From: Sialis fuliginosa
Lineage: Eukaryota; Arthropoda; Insecta; Megaloptera; Sialidae
Reading direction: 5' to 3'
Assembly (NCBI GenBank): GCA_961205875.1
Contig: OY540820.1
Location: forward strand, 10,478,001 to 10,542,000
DNA: 64,000 bases
Shown: piece by piece, positions 12,301-24,782 of the stretch
Layout of the letters: each line of letters starts with the position of its first letter
Position numbering within the stretch: position 1 is the first letter of the stretch
Translations under genes and position numbers: made by a program
Notes under the pieces: model-generated
Told to the model about the DNA's origin: nothing
The model's input: the letters and a program-made list of their open reading frames with translations, nothing else
Databases searched by the model: none

Positions 12301-14238
12301 TAAATATGGATTATTTTGACAATTAAATAATTGTTGTTAATTTTGCTAGGGTAGTTTAATTTTTTATTAAAATATTTTTGTTTAATAGAAACGTCGCTTA
12401 TTAGACTAAAACTTGTGAAAACAAAATATTTATGAATTATCTACAAATCAGATAACCTTAATTCCAATAATTGAAAACCTATTTTGGTACAATGCACAAT
12501 AATTAGTATATTTTAGTAACTGAGTTGAAAATATTTGTGTATATAATTCTAATATGGTTAAAAAATGTATATTTACTTTTTCATCCACAACCAAATGGAT
12601 ACCATCTCCGCCTGCGGGAAATATGAAATGTTGTAAAGGCGTTGGTCGGAAATCTGTATAAACAACATGGCACGGTTGATGATGTAAATGACACACCCAT
12701 TCAGCAAATTGTCTTGCATTAGGAATTGTAGCAGAAAGAAATACATAATGAACATTATCCGGTAATAAAATGAGAGTTTCTTCCCACACAACACCACGTT
12801 CTGCATCTCTCATATAATGTATTTCATCAAACACTACCCAACCAACTTCACGAGTAATTTCGGAACCTCTGTATAACATGTTCCGTAAAATCTGTAAAAT
12901 AAATATGTATTTATTTGTATATTCTATTTAAAAATCTTATTTGATAACTTTATTACTTAAAATATTGGGGTGGTTTTCAACAAATGTATTGCAAACTTTG
13001 TTGACTAAGCAAAAAAATATTAATCTAATGTTTTACTTATTCTAGTATGTCGTGAACAGCTAATCAAATTTGTAATGTGTCGAAGGCTAAAAAAAGTTGA
13101 AAACCAAAATGTTATCAAGTATCATTATGTTAATATTTTTATGCATTCAATAGTTCTAGACATGAAGTGTTCTTATTTATTCATCCAAATATCATAAAGT
13201 AACAAATTACCTCAGTTGTCATAATAAGGCATGAAGCACTGGGATTAATTGTCACATCTCCTGTAATTAAGCCTACATCTCCAAATTCTTCACTGAATTC
13301 ACGATATTTCTGATTACTCAATGCCTTGATTGGTGTAGTATAAATAACTCTTTGATTATCCTTCAATGATCGAGCTATGGCATATCTAAAAAAATCATCA
13401 TCAGAATAGTAGTTACAAAAATAAGGTACAAATAATAATAAATTAGGTCAATGTATGATAAATTGATAAAAGTTTTGAAAACTAAATGGGATGCCGAAGG
13501 ATATTAGTTGTTTAAAATTAATCCAATCCATAAAGGATATAAATAAAATTGGTAACTTGTCTTCAATCTCTTCAGACTTTACATTTGTTTGGGAGTGGTA
13601 CTTTATTTTATTATTATTTTACTCACTCCGCCACTACAGTTTTTCCTGCACTAGTGTGCGCTGATACCAATACAGATTGATCATTTTCTATACATAAAAT
13701 TGCTTCTTTCTGAAAAGGATCTAAAATAAATGGATATGTTTTGGCTGGAGCTGCTGTTGATATTTTAAGAGGTTCATATTTAAAATCCGGAGGTGATGCA
13801 ACTTCATGTGTACAAGCTTCTAACGTTTCGACTGTATTCACTATAACTCTGTTTTCGAGAATACTTATACTGAAATAATTTTTATTTCATTAGTTTGTTT
13901 GTTATATAATAATAAATTTAAAAATCATACTCAATGTTTTCTAATATATCTGTTTCTACATGCTTCTTTAATACTTTTTGCTCCGTTTCAGTTTCAATAG
14001 TTTCTTCTGCTTTTCTTTTAGAGGGTTTATCAGATTTTAAAGATAAACTCCTTACATTCTCAACGCTAAAATAAAACAATTTTGTTTTCATTATAATAAT
14101 ATACTTATATGATAATTTTGATTGTATACTTATGAGGTTATAAAAAAATTACTTTTTAGAAATTAATGAAGCTTGATTGCATTCATTGTTATCATTATCT
14201 TCTTCGAAATTATCAAATAAATCCAATGCTCCAGACAT
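9317..14238 (-). CDS. MTREX: MTR4, nuclear exosome RNA helicase
   Basis: Fourteen exons (high to low): 14153-14238, 13931-14065, 13627-13869, 13211-13385, 12577-12891, 12053-12299, 11697-11989, 11280-11556, 10803-10975, 10555-10743, 10253-10494, 9956-10192, 9721-9897, 9317-9623. They give 1031 residues, close to human MTR4 (about 1040). The Ski2-like helicase core shows AHTSAGKT (Lys about 150), [24 protein letters not shown] and [10 protein letters not shown]. The C-terminal arch and helical bundle end in [12 protein letters not shown], the family's conserved tail. The N-terminus [10 protein letters not shown] resembles the short acidic-hydrophobic motif that starts human MTR4. The protein unwinds RNA for the exosome in TRAMP-like and NEXT complexes in the nucleus. 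The near-identical SKI2 is excluded by the arch sequence. It shares a 223 bp promoter gap with the zinc-finger gene at 14462. Confidence 0.97.
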
Positions 14239-14461
14239 ATTTAAAAATGTATTATTATTTAAAATAAAAATTCAAAATCGTTTACACATTTCCTAACTAT
14301 CAATAGAGATTTTTTATTTGTTACCATTTGTTGTTTGCATCTGGTGCTTAAATATTTTATATGTTGGTTATCTGTATTAGAAAAAATGCTTATCCTAATT
14401 TCATTGGGAATAATTTGACATTTTTAACAATTATGAACATTATTGTTAAAATATTTAAAAA
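14239..14461. promoter_or_regulatory. Bidirectional promoter between MTR4 and ZAD-ZNF 2
   Basis: Only 223 bases separate the start codons of two divergently oriented genes, so both promoters and 5' untranslated regions must lie here. No clear TATA box or core motif stands out in this AT-rich stretch. This is inferred from gene arrangement alone. Confidence 0.65.
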
Positions 14462-15783
14462 ATGATCGTTGCAATGTCTTATAGCACAAAGAATTTTATA
14501 AATTCATGTCGCACGTGCCTTCAAGAAAAAGAAAATATGCAAGCATTATATTCTCCTAATATTATAGAAATGATTCATTCATGTACAACAATACATGTAC
14601 ATATTGTAGTATATTTTTTATGTATATTTAATTTGTTTGTAATATATAATTTCTTTTTTTTCAGGTTAAAAAGGATGATAAACTTCCATGTAAAATTTGT
14701 AATGAATGTGTAGATAATCTAGATAAGTTTTATACATTTAAAAATGTTTGTGCGGAATCAGATAAAATTTTACAATCCCTTCAATATGAAAAAACTGATA
14801 ATAACAGAAAGAACAATGCAAAGGAAACAATATTTATGACTGTTGTTAACGTTTCAACTTGTACATATTTAAAGTCAGATCCACAAATTATTTTAAGTAA
14901 TGAAAACAATGCAAAAATAAATGAACACGAACCAGGTATTAAAAATGAAAATCTCAGTAATGAAACAACAGAAATTAAAAAATGTAAAATGAAAAATAAA
15001 GATGAATCTGTTTCACTTATATGTAGTATTTGCAACAAATCATTTGCAAGGCGAAAACAAATGGACCGACATGTTTTAATACACAGCCAAGAAAGAAAGC
15101 ATAAATGTGAAGAATGTGGTAAATGTTTCTTAGAAAAAAACAAATTAACTCGACATCTATTAGTGCACAAACCAAAAAATAAAACGATTCCGTGTCTTCT
15201 ATGTGATAAATCATTTTCATCTGAATTTTCATTACGTGATCATCAAAAACGATGTCATGAAGGACAATTAAAACGCATAGTGTGTACAATATGTGGAAAA
15301 GACTACATTGATATAAAATGTCACATGAAGCAAGTGCATAGTGAAAACTCCTCAACAAAACAATTTAAATGTGAACAATGCCCTAAAGAATTTAAAAATA
15401 AGATTGGTTTAGTAAAACACATTCAAATTAAACATGAGAATAATCCACCGCCTGCAAATATTTTATGTACAGTGTGTGGAAAACGTTGTTATTCACGTAA
15501 CGAATTAAATAATCATATGACTAAACACACAAATGTAAGGTCTTTCCCGTGTACTATGTGTGATAAATCATATAAGCTCTTAGGTGCTTTAAATTATCAT
15601 TTACGATCACATCTCAATATACGTCCATTTACGTGTGATATATGTTCAAAATCATTTTATTCATCAAAAATTCTGAAATGTCATTTAAGGATTCATAGTG
15701 GTGAGAAACCATACATTTGTAGATTATGCGGTAAAGCTTTTACACAGGACGGTGCATTGAGAAACCATCTTAAAGTACATTAA
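14462..15783 (+). CDS. ZAD domain C2H2 zinc-finger protein (ZAD-ZNF 2)
   Basis: Exons 14462-14596 and 14665-15783 give 417 residues. An alternative start is the in-frame ATG at 14474. The ZAD has CRTC near residue 16 and CKIC/CNEC after the intron. Nine C2H2 fingers follow a lysine-rich linker, in the same order as ZAD-ZNF 1: both contain finger linkers with H-EGQL and NPPPA, and a short fourth finger. Only the last finger link carries the classic HSGEKPY. The intron inside the ZAD is shared with ZAD-ZNF 1, while the intron within finger five of that gene is absent here. A polyadenylation signal AATAAA lies near 15948. The gene converges on PRPF38B. Confidence 0.9.
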
Positions 15784-16367
15784 AAACTATAAAATGGGAA
15801 AACGATTCTTTAGTACTAAAGTGTGTATTATTGATGAAAAATGTTTTTTCAGGGCATTGTTTTGTAGAGAATTAAATTTAGTAAAAGTTCTATCTCTATT
15901 AGTGATTGCAATCCTAGAATCTCGACCTATAAAATGTTGGTTTTTGAATAAAATATATTTCAAACGTTAACCCACTTATGCATATTTAGCTCTGGACTAT
16001 TTTCGAAAATTATATTTTCTACAAAATTTATTTATGTAGAGATAATAGTTTAGCCGTGAAAGCCTTTTAAACATAAATTTTAATAAAAAAATCTGCAATA
16101 TAAAATATTTTCATTTAAATTGAACTTTGTCATGATCCAACTTATTTTATGAGAGCTAGTATTTTTTTTAACACCCTAATAAAAATGTGATATTTTCTTA
16201 ATAAAAGTTGTATAAATAAACTAATTTAAAAAAAAACAGTTTACAAAAAAATTTCTTTATTTTTTTTATCAAATCACACAATTATAATAATTATAAAGTA
16301 CACCTTATAGCATACATACAAACAAATTTTTTTTAAACACATTGATTGTTTTGTAAATTCACTTAAA
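15784..16367. other. Convergent 3' region between ZAD-ZNF 2 and PRPF38B
   Basis: No gene is seen. The stretch should hold the 3' untranslated regions of two convergent genes. The plus-strand frames in the adjoining PRPF38B tail are antisense shadows of its arginine-rich region. Confidence 0.5.
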
Positions 16368-18050
16368 TCATCTTCTAGATCTAGATTTACTTCCATAATC
16401 TTTATCTTTATGATGTTTATGATGTCTTTCTCTATTTCTATGTTCCCTATCTTTCTCCCGTTTGTTATAGTCGTGTCTATCTCTTTCCCGATATTTATCT
16501 TCTCTTTCTCGATCTCTGTACTTATCTCTGTCAGGTTCGTCTCTACTTCTATCATACAAAAAACTTCTCTCCCTTTCTTTTATAGGCTCCCTATCTCTCA
16601 ATGTTTCCCTTTCCCTAGCAGGTTCTTCTCTGTATCGAGTTGCTGTCCTATTTTCTCGTTCTGGTACTTCAGTTCTGTTAACTGTTGGTATAACTCCATT
16701 AGGAAACCTTTCCTGTAAGTGTTTTTGTAAGCGCTGTTGTATTGGTACAGGAATACGAGGGAACAAAGTGGAAAACCATTCAAGTTTTACTAACCACTGT
16801 CGTAACATTTGTCCAACTGTCATGACTTGACCTCCGCCAGCTTTTACATCAACTTCCTGATAAAAAACAAATACAATTTAGTTTGATTAAATATATAAGA
16901 AATCAGTGACTAGTGACTACACAAATAACAGTTATAATGTACCACAAACTTAAAAACTTTTGTAGTATATTATGATTGTCTGTAATTATAACTGTCTTTA
17001 TTATTGAATATCAAATAATTAGTCATAATATTTGTTATTTATAATTTACATAAGAAAAATTTTTGCGCTCAAATTTAATTATTTATATATAATTTATAAA
17101 AAACAAATTTTCGCTTCTATCTATTGCCCGTGTGAAACGGGTTAGTTGATGAAAGTAAGCCATATTCTATTAAAATTTTTAAAATCAAGATTTTTTGTTA
17201 AATGTGGCTAATATATTCAAACTATTCTAATATTATTAATAGCACTGAGAAAAATGCATGCAATTTTACCAAACAACATTATGTACAACAATTCTATTGA
17301 AATATATTGAAAGTTGACCTTTACGAGGCTATGAATTTTTTGACGGAACGATGTTCAGCACGCTAACCTAAAATAAAATTAAACTCCTCATTACCTACCT
17401 CCTCATCTTCAAGGTATGGGTCAAACCAGTCGATGTAGGTTTGAGGATGTTGCGTATACCTCACATACATAAAGCCCAAGGCTCGTATGTACGGTGAATC
17501 ACAATGAGTTATCAATCCATTAACTTGTTTGCGTGTAAGTTTGAGTGTAAATAATTTGTACAGAAGGCAATAAGCCGTTGACACAATCCCACCTGCACCG
17601 ACTCCTCGTACACCTCCACACATTCCTGTTTGACCTGACGTACGCCTGGAACCTTTCTCCCATGGCTCTAAATGTGAGACTTGATAGTAGATCTCATCTA
17701 CTACTTCATGGTATGTTTTTAATTCATATAAGTTTACTGAAAATTAAAGAACATTTTTAACATAAATAACTTGCTTATATCTTTCATGAATTAAATGTAT
17801 GTATAACTACAATATGTCAGTTACTTACTTACCCTTGAAGTAATGAGAACTTTGTATATTTGTTAAAATTAAAGGATTCAGATTCATTGACCGCTCATTT
17901 CCCCAGAGTGGTAAAACGTTGCTTTGTTTACTACTTGATTTTGGAACATATTCCGTACCTGAAAAAGTTTACATTTCATAACAGATTATCATTTATAAAT
18001 AACTGCTGTCAGTGCAGAATATATTAAATACCTTCTTCTTCGGTTTCCAT
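16368..18050 (-). CDS. PRPF38B: Pre-mRNA-splicing factor 38B
   Basis: Exons 18032-18050, 17833-17958, 17399-17736 and 16368-16856 give 323 residues. The PRP38 domain is clear: VLPLWGNERSMNLNP, YELKTYHEVVDEIY, TGMCGGVRGVGAGGIVSTA, THCDSPYIRALGFMYVRYTQ, and KAGGGQVMTVGQMLRQWLVK followed by LEWFSTLFPRIPVP. The C-terminal 100 residues are an RE/RD/RS-rich tail ending KSRSRR, the usual spliceosomal low-complexity tail, shorter than in the human protein (about 546). PRPF38B differs from PRPF38A by its GGVRGVG and LEWFSTLFPR segments. It is a spliceosome B-complex-associated nuclear protein. The first coding exon has only 19 bases. Confidence 0.95.
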
Positions 18051-18932
18051 TTTCCACTATTTATTGTCAATAAATGTAAAATATCAAAAACTTAATTATT
18101 CTTTGCTATTAATACATAAACCTAGTATTGGTTATAAAAATAATAAATATTCCACTATATCTCATCCGAGAAATACCTATCAAACAATGTACAAAACCAC
18201 CATTTTAAATAACTGACGGTATCAAATATTCTTCCAAGAACTACACTACCAATTAATTATTTACTTATATTGTTTTTTGTAGATTTAATAATTAAAAAAA
18301 TCAATATATATATACATATATATATTATGATCTTATATTTGTATAATGATTTGCTTATTTTAACACATTCCTTGTTTTTACCTGTGGTTTTTATATTAAA
18401 TTTATAATAGACTGTGTCATGAGTCATGCCACATATATAGATGTTCACAAAGTCACACATCACTAGCAAAAAGTAAAACCTGTTTTTCTCTTGTTTTCTA
18501 CTAAAATAATGAAAACTAAAAATAATAATTTGATTTTTTGAAAGTTCATAGTTCTTTAATTAATCGACTTAAATTAAATACATAAAATAGTTAGATTTTA
18601 AATATATGGACGTCATTTTTTTAAATATTTTTTTATCATTTAACAGTGGCGTAACCAGAAGGGGGACTTATAGTCACTTCAGTAAGAGTTTCGACAGCGT
18701 TGCTATTGTTAGTCAAACTGGCGGTAACGCGATTTATTAAAAATCTTTTATCATATTATATGATGAAGAAAAAATGTAAGTATCATTCCATTTAAAAAAT
18801 ATATAAAATTAATGTTCTGTGATTCAAATTTTGAATTATGTCTCTATCTCTGATCAATAATCTTAATAAATTACTAAGGCTCCGTTCCCTAAAGTCTTAA
18901 GTACATATCTAGATGCAGCTCTCTTAGGTACC

Positions 18933-19192
18933 CAGTGCCGGCTTTAGAGGGGGATGAACCAGGGCGACCGCCCGGAGCATCAGGCCATGTGGGGCGGCAC
19001 TCTATGGGGCATAAATCTTAAAGTTAATGGTGTAAGCTATATTTTAAAAAAAGTATAGAATCGCGCCAAGCTGAGATATTAACTATTCAACTTATTTGTT
19101 AATTTATCAATTTTAAATGACATTTTTTAGGGAGAGAGAGGGCGGAAAAATAAATCTCGCCCAGGGCACGAAATTTGCTAAGGCTGGCTCTG
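18933..19192. mobile_element. hAT-type miniature transposon (260 bp)
   Basis: The left terminus CAGTGCCGGCTTTAG and the right terminus, reading inward CAGAGCCAGCCTTAG, are imperfect inverted repeats. They are flanked by a perfect 8-base duplication TAGGTACC (18925-18932 and 19193-19200). The inner flanks are GC-rich (GGGCGACCGCCC, CTCGCCCAGGGC). There is no coding capacity. Confidence 0.88.
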
Positions 19193-19580
19193 TAGGTACC
19201 CACTACATAATTACCTAGGTATATGTTATTTTAATTTTAAACAACTCTGAATTTCTTGTATAAAACAATTTCAGTAAACACAAACAACATTCTTTCACTA
19301 TTAACAATGCAACTGTAGGTAAGTGCAACGAGTGCATTTTAATTACACATCTTATTCGACCATTAACATTACATTATATTATATTTATAAAACAATTACA
19401 AAGAACATAAAACTTGTATTGTTATTCTTGACATTATAAAGAAAGTATTTACTGTAGATGTCAAGAACGTAAGTAATTTATTTTATATAATAATTAATAT
19501 TTTAATACTTTTTATGCATTGTTCTTATTTTATTAACATTAACTGAATAGAATCTATGCCATAGTTGGATGTTATATATA

Positions 19581-19902
19581 GAGGTGTACCGGAATTCCGA
19601 CCGGAACTCACAATGTAGAATTAAAGTGAATATTTTAACGTCACTACTATTGTATTGTTATTATTTTTATATTATATTATTATTGACACTAGAAATGTAA
19701 TTAGATTCGATCGAAAAGAACTTATGTTATACAAATGATTTAACTACATTAATGCTATACAAATAATTTTAGGAAGCTGTAAAAATTACAGAATATGTAC
19801 AAAACACTATTTTTATAATTTAATGTATTTTCTTCAAGAATATTTAAAATATAATAGTAGTGACATTAGACGTGAATTTCGGCCGGAATTCCGGTACACC
19901 TC
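19581..19902. mobile_element. TA-flanked inverted-repeat miniature transposon (322 bp)
   Basis: The ends GAGGTGTACCGGAATTCCG (left) and CGGAATTCCGGTACACCTC (right) are a perfect 19-base inverted repeat that itself contains a palindrome. Further inward GTCACTACTATT pairs with AATAGTAGTGAC, so the terminal repeat extends imperfectly to about 60 bases. TA dinucleotides flank both ends, suggesting a Tc1/mariner-type target, although the family is not certain. Confidence 0.8.
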
Positions 19903-21024
19903 TAGTTATATATAAATATATAAGCTCTTTGCAATTCTTGAATCCAGATAATTTTAGGGAGTAAATAAATAAAATTATCATCAATGTGTGTATGTATAGA
20001 ATTATATATATAATGTGTCCCTTTTTGTTATATGAAACATAAAAATTGCAAAACTATTTAAATATAGTCAATAAAAAATTAGAAATTGAAAAAAAATTTA
20101 AAATTTACATATTTTTTATGCCAATTAATATTATCCGTACTTCGATTGTTAAAAGAGGGAAAGTACAAAAAAATCCAATCTTAAATTTTTAGGCCTACCA
20201 ATCTTCGTATAAAACTTTCACTTTAAATCAATTACTATTGACATTATCTATTGCTAGCTAAAATTGAACTCTACACTATAAAAATTTGAGGAGAATTACC
20301 TATACTATATTGTTAGTATTATTACATAAGATATTTATTAAAATTGATTTATTGTTTTTGTTACAGAAAAAACAGAAACAATAATTGTACCTATTATAGG
20401 ACCGCACTTGTGGCTCCCAGAGACATTCACATTTTAAAAGATGAGCTTTGCTTTATCTATAAGAAATCCATATACAAAATATAAAAATTGATAATTGAAT
20501 AAATAAACAGCTAAATAAATTAAAAAGACGGAATTATATTTAATTTTCGCAGTTAGCTGATTTCCTGAAATTAAAAAAATATACATATAAACATAAATGA
20601 CCTTTCCCCAATTATCACATAATATAAAATATGTAAATTTACAAAATTTTATTATTTATAAATCAATAATTATGTTGTTAATATTGCCAATTTCTTTTCT
20701 TTTTTTTTTTTTGTATAGGTACTGTGATGATAACAATTTTAAATACCTACATAAATATTTACTTTCATTGACAACTTTCGAAGTTAAGTAACTTATTTGA
20801 TTAATGTTTATATTTTTACAACAAAGAAAATACAAAACAATAATACCTAACTATAAAATATAAACACAAAACGTATATTTTCTCAAATTTGTTTTTGCTC
20901 GACCATTTTTTGTACATCCAAGTGTATAAGATACTACCTTGTAGGTATTAGTATATACTCATTAAAAAATTTTTAAATAACTAAAAGGTACTCTACATTT
21001 CGTTATTTTTAGTGTGAAAATAAG

Positions 21025-21107
21025 TTACCGCTTCGATGTGATTCAATACAAGTGGCATGTTTTTGACGCAGCTAACATGTAATAGATTTGTAACGTCGAA
21101 GCGGTAA
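21025..21107. repeat. Short inverted repeat (hairpin)
   Basis: TTACCGCTTCGATGT at 21025 pairs with ACGTCGAAGCGGTAA ending at 21107, with one mismatch, around a loop of about 53 bases. No target duplication was found, so whether this is a tiny transposon or something else is open. Confidence 0.55.
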
Positions 21108-22183
21108 AGTGCCAAGGCTTAACAACGTAACCCCCTTAAACTTAAATTAACCCGCGGAACAAACTAAAAAACTAAAATGATTATGGCTTAATTTAATGAG
21201 TTTTTGCCTGTATCTTGAGATACGCTTATTAAATTGAGGTGTGAAAAAAAAATTGATAAAGTATAAGTACGCGATTTTATGCAAAAAATGGAAAAAAATA
21301 ACTTTATTAGGTAATATAATATTAAATTTTAAAAATCAATAAACAATTAATATATTTTTTCAAGAACTTGTAATAATTTGTTCCGCCATATTATAAGAAG
21401 TATAATTTCGAAAATAATGATAAACATTAATTTTTATTGAATGCATAAAATGCATTGATGGAAAAGTGGTCTAACGGGTCTAACCTACTAACTTATCCCC
21501 CAAAGGCATTATAGCTGATTTAAAGTAGCTGAAACTTAAAAAGAATTAACGGTTTGTTTTGGACTATTTAAACTACGTTTCTATTAAAGCCTCAGGAAAA
21601 TTTACATTTTCTTCAATTATATTGTTGTTGATAAAGATAGTTTTTTTCTAAATGCTTCCTCGCAATATTGAAGATACAAGAAGCTTTGTGATCGTTTTAG
21701 AATGAGACAAAAAAATTGTTCTCCAATTTCAAAATTTTAAATTGATCTTTCCGTTTCACATCAAGACAAACGCTTTTCGTTCCGTGTCTGTCTGTCTGTC
21801 CGTCTGTGTGTGTCTGTCCCCAGAATCCTTGTCACACGTATATCTCATTAACCACTGAACCGATATTAATGAAACTTTATTGGATGGTTGGATCTGGCTT
21901 GAGGACGGTCCCATTTCAAAAATGATAATTTTATTTTATTTATTATAATTTTTTTCAACGAGATATTCACGCGTAAATAAAAAAGTTTTGTTTCCCATGT
22001 TAATCAAATGGGAAAAAAACTCGGTTTGCCCCGTCCATAGGTTTGATCTACGAGTCTGAAATTTTGGGACAATTAACTTTTGATCCAAAGCTAAAACATA
22101 GGCCTGCGGGACCGAAAAAATAAAAATAAAATAAAATAAATATTATACATACACATAAATAATAACAACTTGATTGTCTAAAC

Positions 22184-22438
22184 CAAGCTTGCCCAACCCG
22201 CGGTTAAAAATAAATAAAAATAAACCTGCATTGAAAGTAGCGCGACTAAAAAAAAAGTCTTCAATTTTTATTTTCTTAATCTAACCTTATTTATTCAATA
22301 AAATTAGGAATTTCAATTGATGTGACCAAAAAAAAAAGGTCCTCAGTTTTTATTTTATATTATATTCTGGCCTATGACCCTTAGTAAATTGGGTTCATGC
22401 TATGCTGCCCAGAAGGTTCGAAAGGTTGGACACCTATG
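22184..22438. mobile_element. hAT-type miniature transposon (255 bp), nested
   Basis: The ends CAAGCTTGCCCAACC and, inward from the right, CATAGGTGTCCAACC form an imperfect inverted repeat. A perfect 8-base duplication GTCTAAAC flanks it (22176-22183 and 22439-22446). The duplicated target belongs to the older element around it, so the insertion order is readable. Confidence 0.88.
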
Positions 22439-22684
22439 GTCTAAACGTCAAAATTTATTAAAGAAAAACATCTGCCAAGTAAATGCACAGTGCTTCCTCG
22501 TGCTAAATTCACTAAAACCGATAGTGTTCAGATAAATTGCCTGGCATTGGTTAACCATTTAATTTTTATACAAATTTTACTAAAAAATCTTAGTTCGAAT
22601 TTTTTCTTAAAACGCACCTGAATATTTTTTCATATATTTTTAATATTTTGACAATTTCAATCTAAATCTAAATTTATGCATAAT

Positions 22685-22764
22685 GTCAAAATGACATTTA
22701 AAACGTCAAAGTGACATTTAAAACGCCAAAGTGACATTTAAAATGTCAAAATGACACTTAATAT
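22685..22764. repeat. 20-bp tandem repeat, four units
   Basis: Four consecutive units of 20 bases follow the form GTCAAARTGACATTTAAAAC. Each unit contains an internal near-palindrome TGTCAAAATGACA, so the array could form several overlapping small hairpins. It lies inside the nested repeat block. Confidence 0.8.
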
Positions 22765-23778
22765 ATCCAATCAAATATCAATTTAGAAAAACAAAACACG
22801 AATTTTTAAAATTAATTTAGATAAATCTTTGTAAGGGAATATTTTACAACAAACGTAGTAGACCCATATTATAGGAAATTTAATTCTCTACAAAAAATAT
22901 TCTATAAAATTTTCTCGTAACATGTGTCGTTCTTGAGATATCTTGAAAAAATAAATATTTTGGGGTGTCACCCCTCCCCCTTACACACGATTTTGATGAT
23001 TTTGAAATGGGACCGTCCTCAAACCAAACCCAACCATCCGACCAAGTTTCAATAATATCGGTTCAGTGGTTCATGAGTTATGCGTGTGACAAGGATTCAG
23101 GGGACAGACGGACGGACGGACGGACGGACACACGGACAGACAGACAGACACGGAACGAAAAGTGTTTGTCTTGACGTGAAACGGATAAATAAATTTAAAA
23201 TTTTGAAATTGGAGAACTTTTTTTTTGTCTCAATCTGAAACGATCACATAGCTTCTCGTATCTTCGATATTGCGAGGAAGCAAAAGTATAGGTACGCAAG
23301 CTTTCGAATTCACATAATCATCGTCTGGCTTTTAGATGTAAATAAAATTTGAGACAGATGTCGTCATCTCAATAAGATTCATGTAGCTATACAGATATAA
23401 GTATACAGATATAAGTAATATTTTCAATACAAACAAAAAGAAAATTCATGACACTGCCTTTTTATGTAAATTTTAGTGATGTGAAATTGAATACATCGAA
23501 AACATTTTGTTTGGAAAAGAAATTCTTCTTATTGAAAAATTAAACAAGTAAAAAAGTCATTGAACAATAATGCGATAAATCTATAGGTACTGATCACGTA
23601 ACATTTTACATCGTCGCAACATGTGAGAAAGCAATAAAAGTCCATTACAAAAGAAAGTGCCAAACCTGTAAGGTGTAATAGCAAAGGTAAATGAGTTACA
23701 TCTTCTAATGTACATATTAGATACGACAATACAAATAAGTATTAGATAACTACGTCTATGGATTGTAGTTTATACATA

Positions 23779-24253
23779 AGGTACTGGCACCAGTTATGGC
23801 CGCTATAAGAGCAAGGTTTACTATTTTTGTGATAGATAGGCTTATTTTTTTGTAATTATGAAGAACTCATGTTACTAATAAAACAAGTAACTCTTTATTT
23901 AATCAATTTAATTACCAAAGTCCGCAAATATAGTTTGTTTTTTAAATTATAGCCTTTTATTTTGTTCATGTTTTTTCTCCAGTAATGGATAAAGTAAAAC
24001 CAGTAATGAGCACGCAATGATGGACACTTGCTAATTATTACAAAAAGATATAAAAGAAAGAATAATTTAAATGTCCACCATTTTGATACCTACTGGTCGA
24101 TTGTCATCAAATCACGCTGTAAGACAGTTAAATGTATATAGATTAATATTCAGAAATGGTAGTAATCAAATATCAACACATATTTCTAATTTAGTACATT
24201 TAATTAAAAATTTGCCATTACTGGGGTCCTTGCCAAGACTGGTGCCAGTACCT
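23779..24253. mobile_element. TA-flanked miniature transposon (475 bp)
   Basis: The ends AGGTACTGGCACCAG and CTGGTGCCAGTACCT are perfect 15-base inverted repeats flanked by TA (23777-23778 and 24254-24255), as expected of a Tc1/mariner-type element. A second copy, inverted and with eroded ends and an internal deletion, lies in an ACTR5 intron at 38323-38813. A short open frame inside is not coding. Confidence 0.88.
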
Positions 24254-24782
24254 TAGTTAACTGTGGTCGTTTCTTCATTACCTCGCCCTCGCCGCACCCA
24301 CGCTATGGCATCTTTGATGTTTTCACTCTCGTTTTCATGGGAAAATCACCCCCCTCTGGTAATGGCCATTTTTCAAGATAGAGGGCTGAAACTTTTTCCA
24401 CATTTTAAAAAAACTATTTGGAGCTGATTTAGGGGGCGGCTCGGTCAAAATTTGTCCTAACCCCATATTAGGACCACCCTAGTGTACAACAATTTCATAT
24501 TCATTAAGTGCACAAAAAATATCTCAACAAACCAAATGAACAATTTGCAAAATTAAAGAACAAAGATAAGTGCATCTTTTAAAATAATTAACAAGTACTT
24601 ATTTATATACATTTACACAAACACTCATGCGGAAGTTACTTGCGCAACGAAGTATTAATAGCATAGGCAAAATGCATAAAATGTAAACGCAAATAAAGAT
24701 TCTAGGATGGGTAAAGTAATGGAAAGTGAAGATGGTTCTTTGAGCACCGCCCGTACTCGATCCATCCTCCCTCCGGTACAGT

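Larger units (their letters stand above)
21653..23282. repeat. Inverted copies of a dispersed repeat family with a GTCTGTCTGTCC core
   Basis: A unit at 21653-21921 recurs inverted at 23000-23282. Matching landmarks are GCTTCCTCGCAATAT, ATCGTTT, GTTCTCCAATTTC, CGTTCCGTGTCTGTCTGTCT, CCTTGTCACACG, CACTGAACCGATATTA and GACGGTCCCATTTCAAAA. A third copy lies at 58771-59057 in the gustatory receptor intron. The stretch 21940-22115 next to the left arm also recurs inverted in a rod intron near 52000-52240. The core carries a GGAC/GTCT microsatellite that varies in length between copies. The family is not identified; other nested elements lie between the arms. Confidence 0.75.
22166..23392. mobile_element. 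Interrupted copy of the element seen at 50983-51189
   Basis: The segments ACTTGATTGTCTAAAC (22168) and GTCTAAACGTCAAAATTTAT (22439), and then 23286-23392 (GCAAGCTTTCGAATTCACA onward), match consecutive parts of the compact element in the rod gene at 50983. Between them sit an hAT-type insertion (22184-22438) and about 800 bp of other repeat. The far terminal repeat is not visible after 23392. Confidence 0.6.
18051..24782. other. Gene-free, transposon-rich region
   Basis: No coding exon is supported over nearly 6.7 kb. The identifiable content is miniature DNA transposons and their remnants, listed separately, plus TA-rich microsatellite near 18305-18330. The part between 24256 and 24782 holds a fragment ending TTAGGACCACCCTA near 24480, a form common at transposon ends, but its partner end was not found. 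Confidence 0.7.

Noticed and set aside
16410-16718. Plus-strand frame rich in F, S and I
   Set aside because: It is the antisense of the RE/RS-rich tail of PRPF38B.
18650-18668. CAGTGGCGTAACCAG motif, also seen reversed near 62846-62862
   Set aside because: It looks like one end of an hAT element but no partner end or 8-base duplication could be located for either.
22965-23174. Open frame through the GGAC microsatellite repeat, also seen at 58794
   Set aside because: Its translation (GDRRTDGRTD...) is microsatellite-encoded and the frame is open only because the repeat is; copies are dispersed non-coding repeats.
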